Program-made: the position numbers and the translations under genes
Notes under the pieces: generated by a model
Databases searched by the model: none
What the model saw: only the letters and a program-made list of their open reading frames with translations
What the model was told of the DNA's origin: nothing
Shown here: in pieces, positions 1 to 7,599 of the stretch
How positions within the stretch are numbered: position 1 is the stretch's first letter
Layout of the letters: each line of letters begins with the position of its first letter
Source of the DNA: Oscillospiraceae bacterium
GTDB taxonomy: Bacteria; Bacillota; Clostridia; Oscillospirales; Oscillospiraceae
Direction of reading: 5' to 3'
Assembly: GCA_017410075.1 (NCBI GenBank)
Contig: JAFQRK010000078.1
Coordinates: 1 to 45,784, forward strand
Length of the DNA stretch: 45,784 bases

Positions 1-783
<783 letters not shown>

Positions 784-797
784 TAACAGCTAAACTG

Positions 798-827
798 ACA
801 TCCCGGGCGTTGCCCGGGATGTTTTTT
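798..827 (+). terminator. Intrinsic terminator after ftsZ
   Basis: An 11-bp perfect stem (798-808 with 812-822) and a 3-base loop are followed by a run of six T, the first of which also closes the stem. The ribosome binding site of the next gene (GAGGAA) begins directly after the T run. The methyltransferase is therefore translated either from read-through RNA or from a promoter I could not identify. Confidence 0.85.
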
Positions 828-839
828 GAGGAAACGACT

Positions 840-1589
840 ATGGACGCATATAAGAATCTGGCGGTAAGCTATGACCGCCTGACCAATGATGTGGATTACA
901 GCGCTGTTGTGGATTTTTATCACCGGATCCTGGCAGCGGAAGGCGTAACGCCCCGGACGGCTGCAGATCTTGCCTGCGGCACCGGCTCTGTGAGCCTGCT
1001 GCTGGCGCAGCGCGGCTATCAGGTCACTGGTGTGGATATGTCGGAGGATATGCTGACTGTAGCTGCAGACAAGGCGCAGGAGCTTGAGAACCGCCCTTTG
1101 TTCGTATGCCAGAAGCTGCAGGAATTATATTTGCCCCGCGGTGTTGATCTGGCAGTCAGCGGACTGGACAGTATGAACTACATCACCGCGCCTGCCGATT
1201 GCGAAATGGCTATCAAACGGGTGTTCAAGGCGCTGAATCCCGGCGGTATTTTCATTTTCGATGTCAATACGCCTGAAAAGCTCCGGGCAATGGATGGCCA
1301 GGTATTCCTGGATGAGGACGATGATGTTTACTGCGTCTGGCGGGGCGAATTTGACGAAAAAACCAATATTTGCTTCTACGGTATGGATCTGTTCCAGCGC
1401 ACAGGGAATACCTGGCAGCGCAGCTTTGAGGAGCATCAGGAGTACGCCTACACCCGGGATCAGCTGGTGCAGTTTTTGAGAAATGCCGGCTTCAGCCGCA
1501 TCCGTGTATACGGCGACCGGCATATGGGCGCACCCACACAGAAGGATCAGCGGATCTATTTCAGCGCCAGAAAGGGAAGAATCAAATGA
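840..1589 (+). CDS. Class I SAM-dependent methyltransferase
   Basis: A 249-residue protein with the Rossmann methyltransferase motif I (ADLACGTGS, about residues 43-51) and the acidic strand-2 end VTGVDMSEDML that binds the ribose of S-adenosylmethionine. The substrate cannot be told from sequence. The ATG at 840 is preferred to one at 810, because 810 lies inside the ftsZ terminator hairpin and 840 has GAGGAA six bases upstream. The stop overlaps the start of hslO (ATGA), so the two are translationally coupled. Related small-molecule methyltransferases in Firmicutes have no settled role. Confidence 0.85.
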   Translation: MDAYKNLAVSYDRLTNDVDYSAVVDFYHRILAAEGVTPRTAADLACGTGSVSLLLAQRGYQVTGVDMSEDMLTVAADKAQELENRPLFVCQKLQELYLPRGVDLAVSGLDSMNYITAPADCEMAIKRVFKALNPGGIFIFDVNTPEKLRAMDGQVFLDEDDDVYCVWRGEFDEKTNICFYGMDLFQRTGNTWQRSFEEHQEYAYTRDQLVQFLRNAGFSRIRVYGDRHMGAPTQKDQRIYFSARKGRIK

Positions 1590-2464
1590 AGGATTATTTG
1601 GTAAGAGGTATGACGATGGACGGCTTTGTTAAGGCCGTTGCCATTCGTTCTACGGATATGGTGCAGCGCGCTGTGCAGATCCACGGCACCACCGCAAATG
1701 CAACAGCAGCTTTTGGCCGTGCACTTACTGCCAGCTCGATGATGGGCAATATGCAAAAGGTGGAAAACGGCTCTATGACCCTGCAGATCCGGGGCGGCGG
1801 CCCTATCGGCACCATTACCTGCGTGTCGGACCCTGACGGCAATGTCCGCGGCTGCGTGACTCAGCCCAATGTGCCGCTGGTGGAAAAATATCCCGGAAAG
1901 CTGGATGTGGGCGCCACTGTCGGTACAAGCGGAACACTGACTGTGATCCGGGATCTGCAGATGAAAGAGCCCTATATCGGCTCTACCCAGCTGGTATCCG
2001 GTGAGATCGGGGACGATGTGACCGCCTATTTTGCCCAGAGTGAGCAGACCCCCACGGCCTGCGCGCTGGGTGTGCTGATCGATGTGGATCAGAGTGTCAA
2101 GGTGGCCGGGGGTTACCTGCTGCAGCTGCTGCCCGGTGCGCCGGAGGAAGTGATCGACAAGCTGGAGCAGGGCATTCAAAGGGCCGGTGCGGTTACGGCG
2201 ATGCTGGAGCAGGGGATGACCCCGGAGGATATTCTGGGTCAGGTCTGCGGCGATCTGGGCATCGTGTTTATGGAGACTCAGGAGGTGTCCTATAAGTGTT
2301 ACTGCTCCCGGGAGCGGGTGACACAGGCATTGATCAGCTTGGGCAAGGAAGAACTGATCCAAATCAGGGACGAGGGAAAGACCTTCCCCGTAGAGTGTCA
2401 GTTCTGCGATGAAAAGTATCTGTTTACACCGGAGGATGTCGCTGCGCTTTTGAAGCGGATCTAA
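1586..2464 (+). CDS. hslO: Redox-regulated chaperone Hsp33
   Basis: A 292-residue Hsp33 family protein, a cytoplasmic holdase chaperone that is activated by oxidation. The C-terminal zinc switch is intact: Cys238 and Cys240 (CYC) plus Cys271 and Cys274 (CQFC). In the family these bind zinc when reduced and form disulfides under oxidative stress. Length and architecture match known Hsp33. Its start overlaps the methyltransferase stop by four bases. No hairpin terminator is visible after the stop, and the acpP promoter starts only 11 bases later. Confidence 0.95.
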   Translation: MKDYLVRGMTMDGFVKAVAIRSTDMVQRAVQIHGTTANATAAFGRALTASSMMGNMQKVENGSMTLQIRGGGPIGTITCVSDPDGNVRGCVTQPNVPLVEKYPGKLDVGATVGTSGTLTVIRDLQMKEPYIGSTQLVSGEIGDDVTAYFAQSEQTPTACALGVLIDVDQSVKVAGGYLLQLLPGAPEEVIDKLEQGIQRAGAVTAMLEQGMTPEDILGQVCGDLGIVFMETQEVSYKCYCSRERVTQALISLGKEELIQIRDEGKTFPVECQFCDEKYLFTPEDVAALLKRI

Positions 2465-2474
2465 CGGGTCGCTA

Positions 2475-2503
2475 TTGACAAAAGGCGTATGTTGTAATAA
2501 AAT
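2475..2503 (+). promoter_or_regulatory. Promoter of acpP
   Basis: TTGACA at 2475-2480, a 17-base spacer and TAAAAT at 2498-2503. The -35 is perfect and the -10 matches five of six consensus bases. It lies 46 bases before the acpP start and directly after the hslO stop. Confidence 0.7.
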
Positions 2504-2548
2504 ATACAGCAGTAATTCCCTAGATAAAGAACTTTGGAGGAAACTACT

Positions 2549-2770
2549 ATGTACGAAAAACTCGTTGCATTTGCTGCCAATCAGCTGGAACTGGATGTGG
2601 ATTCTATCACTCCGGACAGCACCTTTGAGAGTCTTGGCATCGACTCCTTGGACATCGTTGAAATGCTGATGGATCTGGAGAGCGAGCTGAACATCGAGCT
2701 GGATCTGGAAAACCAGAAGGTTACTACCTTCGGCGAGCTGGCTCAGTTTATCGAGAAGAAGGCTCGTTAA
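2549..2770 (+). CDS. acpP: Acyl carrier protein
   Basis: A 73-residue acyl carrier protein that holds the growing fatty acyl chain during type II fatty acid synthesis. The phosphopantetheine attachment motif GIDSLD is present, with Ser33 as the modified residue. The protein is strongly acidic and has the usual four-helix length. The ATG at 2549 is chosen over an in-frame TTG at 2534, because TTGGAGGAA at 2534-2542 is itself the ribosome binding site. The gene stands alone with its own promoter. No fab genes lie next to it in this window. Confidence 0.95.
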   Translation: MYEKLVAFAANQLELDVDSITPDSTFESLGIDSLDIVEMLMDLESELNIELDLENQKVTTFGELAQFIEKKAR

Positions 2771-2784
2771 ACCTAATCGAATAG

Positions 2785-2814
2785 CCTTGTTATAGCTGAC
2801 CGGCTTATAACAAG
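2785..2814 (+). repeat. Inverted repeat overlapping the SRP RNA 5' strand
   Basis: CCTTGTTATAGC at 2785-2796 can pair with GCTTATAACAAGG at 2802-2814. The second arm is part of the 5' strand of the SRP RNA terminal helix. The first arm therefore imitates the 3' strand of that helix (about 3082-3092), and the two pairings exclude each other. No T run follows, so a terminator role for acpP is unlikely. Confidence 0.6.
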
Positions 2815-3107
2815 GTCGCACTAGTCGGGGAGATAGCGGTGCCCTGTTACCTGCAATCCGCTATAGCAGGGATGAATTCCCGCACCAGGATCTGTTTGAG
2901 TGCCGTCTGCGCATCGTAAGCGATGTTGAGGGGATGGTCTTACGCAACGGGATCCCGTGAACCATGTCAGGTGGGGAACCAAGCAGCATTAAGCGGATCT
3001 TCCCGTGTGCCGTGAGGCTGCCGTTCCTGAGTTGGCTGCCTTGCTTCCGGGTATTCAGCAGGTTCAAATGTGGGTGTGCGATCTTGTTATGAGCCGGTCC
3101 TATTTTT
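2797..3107 (+). ncRNA. ffs: Signal recognition particle RNA, large bacterial form
   Basis: A long SRP RNA of about 300 bases with both Alu and S domains, as in Bacillus and Clostridium. The conserved S-domain core is present at about 2957-2991 (GTGAACC, GTCAGG, GGGGAACC, AAGCAGCATTAAG). The Alu part has the typical ACTAGTCGGGGAGATAGCGG and GCAATCCGCTATAGCAGG blocks at about 2820-2875. The ends are set by a helix of about 24 bp between 2798-2821 and 3075-3098, with one GC/AU covariation and G-U wobble. TATTTTT follows at 3101-3107 and makes the end of the helix a terminator. The RNA scaffolds Ffh for co-translational membrane targeting. Exact ends need mapping. Confidence 0.93.
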
Positions 3108-3126
3108 GCAGAAAGGTGGAATAAAT

Positions 3127-4740
3127 ATGTCGGCGTATCAGGCATTATACAGAAAATACCGCCCCCAGACCTTTGACGATGTCACCGGTCAGCTGGCAGT
3201 TACACAGACCCTGAAGACCCAGCTGGTCTCCGGGAAGATGAGCCACGCCTATTTGTTCACCGGCTCCCGTGGTACGGGCAAAACCAGCTGTGCCAAGATC
3301 CTGGCCAAGGCGGTCAACTGCCTGAATCCCCACGACGGAAATCCCTGTAATTGCTGCGAAGCTTGCCGGACCATCGATTCCGGTGCCTGTATGGATGTGC
3401 TGGAGATCGACGCCGCCTCCAATAACGGCGTTGACAATGTCCGCGATCTGCGTGACGACGCCATTTATACGCCTTCTCAGGTGAAAATGCGTGTGTATAT
3501 CATTGATGAGGTGCATATGCTGTCCGTTGCCGCTTTCAATGCGCTTTTAAAGATCATTGAAGAGCCGCCGGAACACCTTTTGTTTATCCTGGCGACTACA
3601 GAGCTGCACAAAGTTCCGGCCACCATTTTGTCCCGGTGCCAGCGGTTTTCATTCCGTCGGATCTCTCAGGAGGATATTGCTGCACGGCTGCAGTATGTTG
3701 CCTACCAGGAGAAGATCGATCTGGATGATTCTGCGGCCAGAATTCTGGCCAGAATGGCAGATGGCGGTCTGCGTGACGCCTTGAGCCTGCTGGATCAGTG
3801 CGCATCTGCCACGGCGGGTGAGCTAAATGCGCAGCAGATCTATGCCTGCCTGGGTATTGCAGGTGAGCAGAACTGTGCGCAGCTCATGGGCTACATTGCC
3901 CAGCAAAATACGGCAAAGGCGCTGGAGCTGTTTAACCGGCTGTACGCCGAGGGAAAGGATCTGGGCGCACTTCTGGACGAAATGGCCTGCCTGACCCGGG
4001 ATCTGCTGATCCTCAAGACTGCGCCCAATGCTGGGCTGACCCTGCTGTCCGGCGTTGCTGACGATGGGGATGCTGTCCGTCTGAAGGATGCTTTTTCCAG
4101 CGGTGAGCTGATCAGAATGATGGAAAAGCTGGAGGATACGCTGTCGGCATTCACCCGCAGCGCCAGCCGCAGAATGGATGCAGAGCTGTGCATAATCAGT
4201 CTTTGCCAGCCGGAGCTGCAGTTGGACGAAGCCTCCTTAAATGCCAGACTGACCCGTCTGGAGGAGAAGATCAAAAGCGGCAGCTTTGCTGTGGCTGTGC
4301 GGCCTGCAGAAGAACCCAAGTCCAAGGAGGAAAAGCCTGCCCCCAAGCAGGAGGAAGTGATCCCGGAGGAAGTACCTGAGACTGTAGAGGCCCCTGCGGA
4401 GGAAGCGCCAATGGGCTTCTGGACGGATCTTGTCAGCGCGGTGCGGCAGGAGCTTCGTCCGCCGGTGTCCGGATTCTTTCTTGCTTCTCCCAATGCGCCG
4501 ATCCAGGGAAACTTGGTGGGCGATAAGGTGGTGCTCAGCTGCAATACGCCCTTTACTACGGAAATGGTCAACAAGCCGGAGATCCTGAGCCTGGTATCCC
4601 GGAAGGCTTCTGCCATTTTGGGAAGACCCGTCCGTGTGGAAGCGGTGGATAAAAGCGCTGCACCTGCCCACAGCGCCGGTTTTCAGCAGCTGATCAATTT
4701 TGGAAGAGAACACTCTGATATTGTTAATATCAAGGAATAA
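3127..4740 (+). CDS. dnaX: DNA polymerase III subunits gamma and tau
   Basis: A 537-residue clamp-loader ATPase of the replisome. The Walker A motif GSRGTGKT is at residues 46-53. It is followed by the four-cysteine zinc module, the Walker B/DEVHML motif and sensor 1 with the SRC arginine-finger motif. The C-terminal third is a charged Pro/Glu linker and a tau-like domain. The start at 3127 has AAGGTGGA ten bases upstream, while upstream in-frame ATGs fall inside the SRP RNA. I see no slippery A-rich frameshift site, so a separate gamma product is not evident. The dnaX-ybaB-recR order that follows is conserved in most bacteria. Confidence 0.96.
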   Translation: MSAYQALYRKYRPQTFDDVTGQLAVTQTLKTQLVSGKMSHAYLFTGSRGTGKTSCAKILAKAVNCLNPHDGNPCNCCEACRTIDSGACMDVLEIDAASNNGVDNVRDLRDDAIYTPSQVKMRVYIIDEVHMLSVAAFNALLKIIEEPPEHLLFILATTELHKVPATILSRCQRFSFRRISQEDIAARLQYVAYQEKIDLDDSAARILARMADGGLRDALSLLDQCASATAGELNAQQIYACLGIAGEQNCAQLMGYIAQQNTAKALELFNRLYAEGKDLGALLDEMACLTRDLLILKTAPNAGLTLLSGVADDGDAVRLKDAFSSGELIRMMEKLEDTLSAFTRSASRRMDAELCIISLCQPELQLDEASLNARLTRLEEKIKSGSFAVAVRPAEEPKSKEEKPAPKQEEVIPEEVPETVEAPAEEAPMGFWTDLVSAVRQELRPPVSGFFLASPNAPIQGNLVGDKVVLSCNTPFTTEMVNKPEILSLVSRKASAILGRPVRVEAVDKSAAPAHSAGFQQLINFGREHSDIVNIKE

Positions 4741-4752
4741 GGAGTAAACACA

Positions 4753-5097
4753 ATGGCAAAGAATAATTTTCGGGGTATGCCCGGTGGAATGAACCAGATG
4801 GCGATGATGAAGCAGGCCCAGAAGATGCAGCAGGAGCTGCTGCGGATGCAGGAGGAGCAGGAAAATAAGACCTACTCTGCCACCGCCGGCGGCGGTATGG
4901 TAACCGCTTCTGTAAACGGCAAGCATGAGCTTACTGACCTGCAAATCAATCCCGAGGCTGTGGATCCCGATGATGTGGACATGTTGCAGGATATGGTGAT
5001 CGCGGCGGTGAATGAGGCTATGCGCGCAGCCGACGCCGATGCTGCCAACAATATGTCCCGTCTTACCGGCGGCCTGAATCTAGGCGGCCTGTTCTAA
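4753..5097 (+). CDS. YbaB/EbfC family nucleoid-associated protein
   Basis: A 114-residue member of the YbaB/EbfC DNA-binding family. The N-terminal part is Met- and Gln-rich and forms the long helix of the family (MMKQAQKMQQELLRMQEE, about residues 17-34). The conserved central sheet follows (TASVNGKHELTDLQINPE). The family binds DNA as a dimer and helps organise the nucleoid. Its position between dnaX and recR, 12 bases after dnaX, is the classic arrangement. The ribosome binding site is GGAG. Confidence 0.93.
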   Translation: MAKNNFRGMPGGMNQMAMMKQAQKMQQELLRMQEEQENKTYSATAGGGMVTASVNGKHELTDLQINPEAVDPDDVDMLQDMVIAAVNEAMRAADADAANNMSRLTGGLNLGGLF

Positions 5098-5106
5098 GGA
5101 GGATTT

Positions 5107-5706
5107 ATGCAGTATTTTCCTGCGGCGCTGCAGGAGCTGTCGGATCAGTTTGCCCGCCTGCCCGGCATTGGCGGAAAGACAGCACAGCGGCTTGCATTTT
5201 ATGTACTGAGCCTTCCGATGGAGGAGGCACAGAATTTTGCAGATACCATCGTTGCCGCGAAGAAAACGGTGCATACCTGCCCGGTATGTCAGAATTTGAC
5301 GGATCGGGAGGTTTGCTCCATCTGCAATGACGAATCCAGGGATCAGGGGCTGATCTGTGTGGTTGCAGAGCCCAAGGATGTGATCGCAATGGAGCGCAGC
5401 CGGGAATTCAACGGCGTGTACCATGTGCTTCACGGCGTTATTTCGCCCCTGAATCATATTACCCAGGAGGATATCCGCATCAAGGAGCTGCTGCAGCGTG
5501 TTGGCAGCGGTAAGGTGCGGGAGGTCATTATGGCCACCAATCCGGATACGGAAGGCGAAGCTACGGCAATGTATATCTCCCGGCTTTTGCGGCCTATGGA
5601 GATCAAGGTGACCCGCCTTGCCTACGGCGTGCCGGTGGGCAGCCAGCTGGAATATGCGGATGAGGTGACCCTCTCCCGCGCTCTGGAAGGCAGACAGGAG
5701 ATATAA
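5107..5706 (+). CDS. recR: Recombination mediator RecR
   Basis: A 199-residue RecR, which works with RecO and RecF to load RecA onto gapped DNA. The helix-hairpin-helix LPGIGGKTAQR lies at residues 18-28. A zinc finger has Cys58, Cys61, Cys70 and Cys73. The Toprim domain includes VVAEPKDV and ATNPDTEGEATAMY. Length and domains are normal. It starts nine bases after ybaB with GGAGG as ribosome binding site. It is the last gene of the dnaX operon, ahead of a bidirectional terminator. Confidence 0.96.
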   Translation: MQYFPAALQELSDQFARLPGIGGKTAQRLAFYVLSLPMEEAQNFADTIVAAKKTVHTCPVCQNLTDREVCSICNDESRDQGLICVVAEPKDVIAMERSREFNGVYHVLHGVISPLNHITQEDIRIKELLQRVGSGKVREVIMATNPDTEGEATAMYISRLLRPMEIKVTRLAYGVPVGSQLEYADEVTLSRALEGRQEI

Positions 5707-5737
5707 AAAAAGCCACCCATACGGGTGGCTTTTTTTA
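5705..5737. terminator. Bidirectional terminator between recR and the PHP gene
   Basis: An 8-bp stem, AGCCACCC (5711-5718) with GGGTGGCT (5723-5730), has A runs before it and T runs after it. It can therefore end transcription from both converging genes. Confidence 0.9.
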
Positions 5738-5744
5738 TTATATA

Positions 5745-6680
5745 TCAGTCCAGGAAGATGGGGTTGGTCCAGGCGTAGTTGCCGTTTTCGTCCATAATGG
5801 ACATACGGACATAGCCGTAATCCTGATTGTGGGACTCGATATCGAATGCGGCGTAGGTCAGCAGCTTGCCTTCGGGATCGTGCCAGACCTTGGTGGGGTG
5901 GCAGTCAGAGTGGACACGCAGCTTCTTAACGGGGGAGCACTCGATGACGCAATGACCGTCCTTGACATAGAAATCGTAGATCTCCGGGCCGCAGGAGGAG
6001 TAGAATGCGCCGTTTTTCAGGGCGTTGAGGATGGAATTGACATTGTTCTCGGCGTTGACCATGACCCAGCCCTTGCAATGGGCGTGGGCGGCGTGGCCAT
6101 CGTCCACGGCAACACCGAACAGACGGATGCCGCGACCCAGCAGATCGTCCCAGTACAAAGCATCGCAATCCATATTGTTGTCCTGAACACAACCGGTATT
6201 CCAGATCTCCATTGCGAAGTTGCCCTGCATCTTGTCGAAATATCTGGGGGGCGTTGCGCTCCATTCGGGGTGGCAGTAGATGGTCAGATTGTTCTTTGCG
6301 TGAATATCGTCCAGATAGGGCTGATAGCTTTCCTGATCGGGAACATTGGCAGACTCGAATTTCTGATCGTGTTCAAAGCCGTTGCCGTCTTCCTTGGTGG
6401 GGCCCAGGCAAACGGTGTGGAAGCACCGGGAGCCGTGGGCGGCAGGAAGACCGATATTGTCAAATTCCATACCGGGAATGATGGTCAGACCCAGCTCCGG
6501 GGCAAAGTTTTTCATATTGTAGATGCGGTGGTCAGTCAGAGCAAGGAAATCGTAGCCGTTTTCCTTATGCATCTTCATAACATCCTCGGGGGTAACACGG
6601 CCGTCGGAGCGGGTGGTGTGGCAGTGCAGTCCGCCCTTGAGCATTTTATTCTTGCCTATAAAAGCAGCCTGTTGAATCAT
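5745..6680 (-). CDS. PHP-domain metal-dependent phosphoesterase
   Basis: A 311-residue protein of the PHP superfamily, whose members cleave phosphoesters with two or three bound metals. Visible metal motifs are LHCHTTRSDG (His19, His21), ALTDHR at about residue 49 and PGMEF at about residue 70. A later HPEW and an aspartate/histidine-rich motif DDGHAAH fit the remaining ligands. Single-domain PHP proteins of this size cleave histidinol phosphate, nucleoside 3',5'-bisphosphates or unknown substrates, so the substrate is open here. The ATG has AAAGGAGG nine bases upstream. The gene stands alone and converges on recR. Confidence 0.85.
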   Translation of the reverse strand: MIQQAAFIGKNKMLKGGLHCHTTRSDGRVTPEDVMKMHKENGYDFLALTDHRIYNMKNFAPELGLTIIPGMEFDNIGLPAAHGSRCFHTVCLGPTKEDGNGFEHDQKFESANVPDQESYQPYLDDIHAKNNLTIYCHPEWSATPPRYFDKMQGNFAMEIWNTGCVQDNNMDCDALYWDDLLGRGIRLFGVAVDDGHAAHAHCKGWVMVNAENNVNSILNALKNGAFYSSCGPEIYDFYVKDGHCVIECSPVKKLRVHSDCHPTKVWHDPEGKLLTYAAFDIESHNQDYGYVRMSIMDENGNYAWTNPIFLD

Positions 6681-6720
6681 AGCAGGAAACCTCCTTTATG
6701 TTCGGGAAATATCTAAGCTT

Positions 6721-6749
6721 ATCATAATTCCAAATTGCAAAAAAATCAA
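6721..6749 (-). promoter_or_regulatory. Promoter of the PHP gene
   Basis: On the minus strand, TTGATT (6749-6744), a 17-base spacer and TATGAT (6726-6721). It lies about 40 bases upstream of the start codon. A TTGCAA sits inside the spacer but is too close to serve as -35 for this -10. Confidence 0.55.
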
Positions 6750-6792
6750 GTACGGATGTAAATTTTTGCAAGTTGAGCCGGCGGTGTAAGGC

Positions 6793-6821
6793 TTGACTTT
6801 TTGCGGTGCGAATGGTATCAT
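6793..6821 (+). promoter_or_regulatory. Promoter of tRNA-Ser
   Basis: TTGACT (6793-6798), 17 bases, TATCAT (6816-6821). The -10 ends 10 bases before the mature tRNA. Confidence 0.75.
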
Positions 6822-6831
6822 TTACGGAAAT

Positions 6832-6920
6832 GGAGAGTTGTCCGAGCGGTTTAAGGAGCTAGTCTTGAAAACTAGTGATTCCGAAAGGAACCTAGGGTTC
6901 GAATCCCTAACTCTCCGCCA
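6832..6920 (+). tRNA. tRNA-Ser(UGA)
   Basis: The full cloverleaf is readable. The 7-bp acceptor stem pairs GGAGAGT (6832-6838) with ACTCTCC (6910-6916), and discriminator G and encoded CCA end at 6920. The anticodon stem CTAGT/ACTAG encloses a 7-base loop with TGA at 6866-6868. A long variable arm (about 6877-6892) is typical of serine tRNAs. The T arm contains GGTTCGAATCC. It reads UCA and, by wobble, other UCN codons. It is a single gene with its own promoter and terminator. Confidence 0.97.
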
Positions 6921-6966
6921 AAAATCGACAAGTTTCTTTTCAGAAGCTTGTCGATTTTGTTTTTTC
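6921..6966 (+). terminator. Terminator of tRNA-Ser
   Basis: AAAATCGACAAG (6921-6932) pairs with CTTGTCGATTTT (6948-6959), followed by G and six T. It directly abuts the tRNA CCA. Confidence 0.9.
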
Positions 6967-7098
6967 ACTTTTCTTTCGATACTTGCCGATTAGCCAATAG
7001 GTAAAAGTAGATAGTGAATAGGTGCCGGAGGAACTTGCTTCGCGGATAAACCCTTATGCGAGCGCCCAAAGTTTTACGAAATTTCTGAAAATATCTTC

Positions 7099-7323
7099 TT
7101 ATTTTTGATTGCTTCTGGGGTATGGCTTCTTTTCGTCGGTTAGCCCGGCAAGATAATCCATACTGGTGTTCAGAGCAATGGCGATGCTTTTACATTGCTC
7201 AAAGGTATAATATCTTTTTCCGTTTTCTATTTTAGAGTAGTCACTTTGGTCAATTCCGGTCAGCATTTGCATCTGTACCTGCGTTAAGTGCCTGCTCTTT
7301 CGTAATTCTTTTAATCTGCTCAT
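7099..7323 (-). CDS. Small XRE-family helix-turn-helix regulator
   Basis: A 74-residue protein that is almost entirely one Cro/C1-type helix-turn-helix (LKELRKSRHLTQVQMQMLTG, then QSDYSKIENGKR, about residues 4-38). It ends in an ALNTSMDYLAGLTD segment typical of such regulators. No sensor domain is present. It is likely an autoregulator, and a palindrome lies between its start and a divergent promoter. The gene and its flanks look more AT-rich than their neighbours and follow a tRNA gene, so they may be a remnant of an integrated element. No integrase is visible. Confidence 0.85.
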   Translation of the reverse strand: MSRLKELRKSRHLTQVQMQMLTGIDQSDYSKIENGKRYYTFEQCKSIAIALNTSMDYLAGLTDEKKPYPRSNQK

Positions 7324-7354
7324 ATTTTATTCACCTCGTTATAATTATGGCATA

Positions 7355-7391
7355 TTGACCTATTGACAATAGGGTGATTTTGACCTATAAT
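7355..7391 (+). promoter_or_regulatory. Consensus promoter with operator-like repeats
   Basis: A perfect TTGACA (7363-7368), 17 bases, and perfect TATAAT (7386-7391) point away from the XRE gene. The -35 lies inside a perfect palindrome, CTATTG-A-CAATAG (7360-7372). TTGACCTAT occurs at 7355-7363 and again at 7380-7388, 25 bases apart, and touches both promoter elements. This layout suits repression by the adjacent XRE protein. About 200 bases of leader separate it from the lipoprotein start, and only very short open frames lie between. Confidence 0.65.
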
Positions 7392-7503
7392 GTGGGTGGA
7401 AATGATAAAATATGACAAATATGGAGGGGGGATTCCGCCACACAGGCTGAAATTATCGTTTCCGAAGGAAAGACAAATGCTTCCAAATGGAAGATAATTT
7501 CAT

Positions 7504-7532
7504 TTGACTATTCGATATGAGTATGCTACAAT
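7504..7532 (+). promoter_or_regulatory. Second promoter of the lipoprotein gene
   Basis: TTGACT (7504-7509), 17 bases, TACAAT (7527-7532), 67 bases before the lipoprotein start. Confidence 0.65.
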
Positions 7533-7560
7533 ATCAATATCCAAAACTTGGATAAGAAGA

Positions 7561-7593
7561 GGAAAGGAGAGGTATAGAAAACTATACCGGTGA
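7561..7593 (+). promoter_or_regulatory. Hairpin between a strong Shine-Dalgarno and the lipoprotein start
   Basis: A strong GGAAAGGAG (7561-7569) lies 30 bases before the ATG, too far for normal use. Between them GGTATAG (7571-7577) pairs with CTATACC (7582-7588) around an AAAA loop. A weak GGTGA (7589-7593) sits six bases before the ATG. Either the weak site is used, or the hairpin brings the strong site closer to the start. Confidence 0.5.
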
Positions 7594-7599
7594 ACGACT

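Noticed and set aside
3127..4740. Programmed frameshift in dnaX for a separate gamma subunit
   Set aside because: I found no A-rich slippery heptamer followed by a stem-loop in the expected region.
7410..7526. Short open frames between the XRE-divergent promoter and the lipoprotein gene
   Set aside because: The ATG near 7421 gives only nine codons, and the longer frame after it has no usable start codon.
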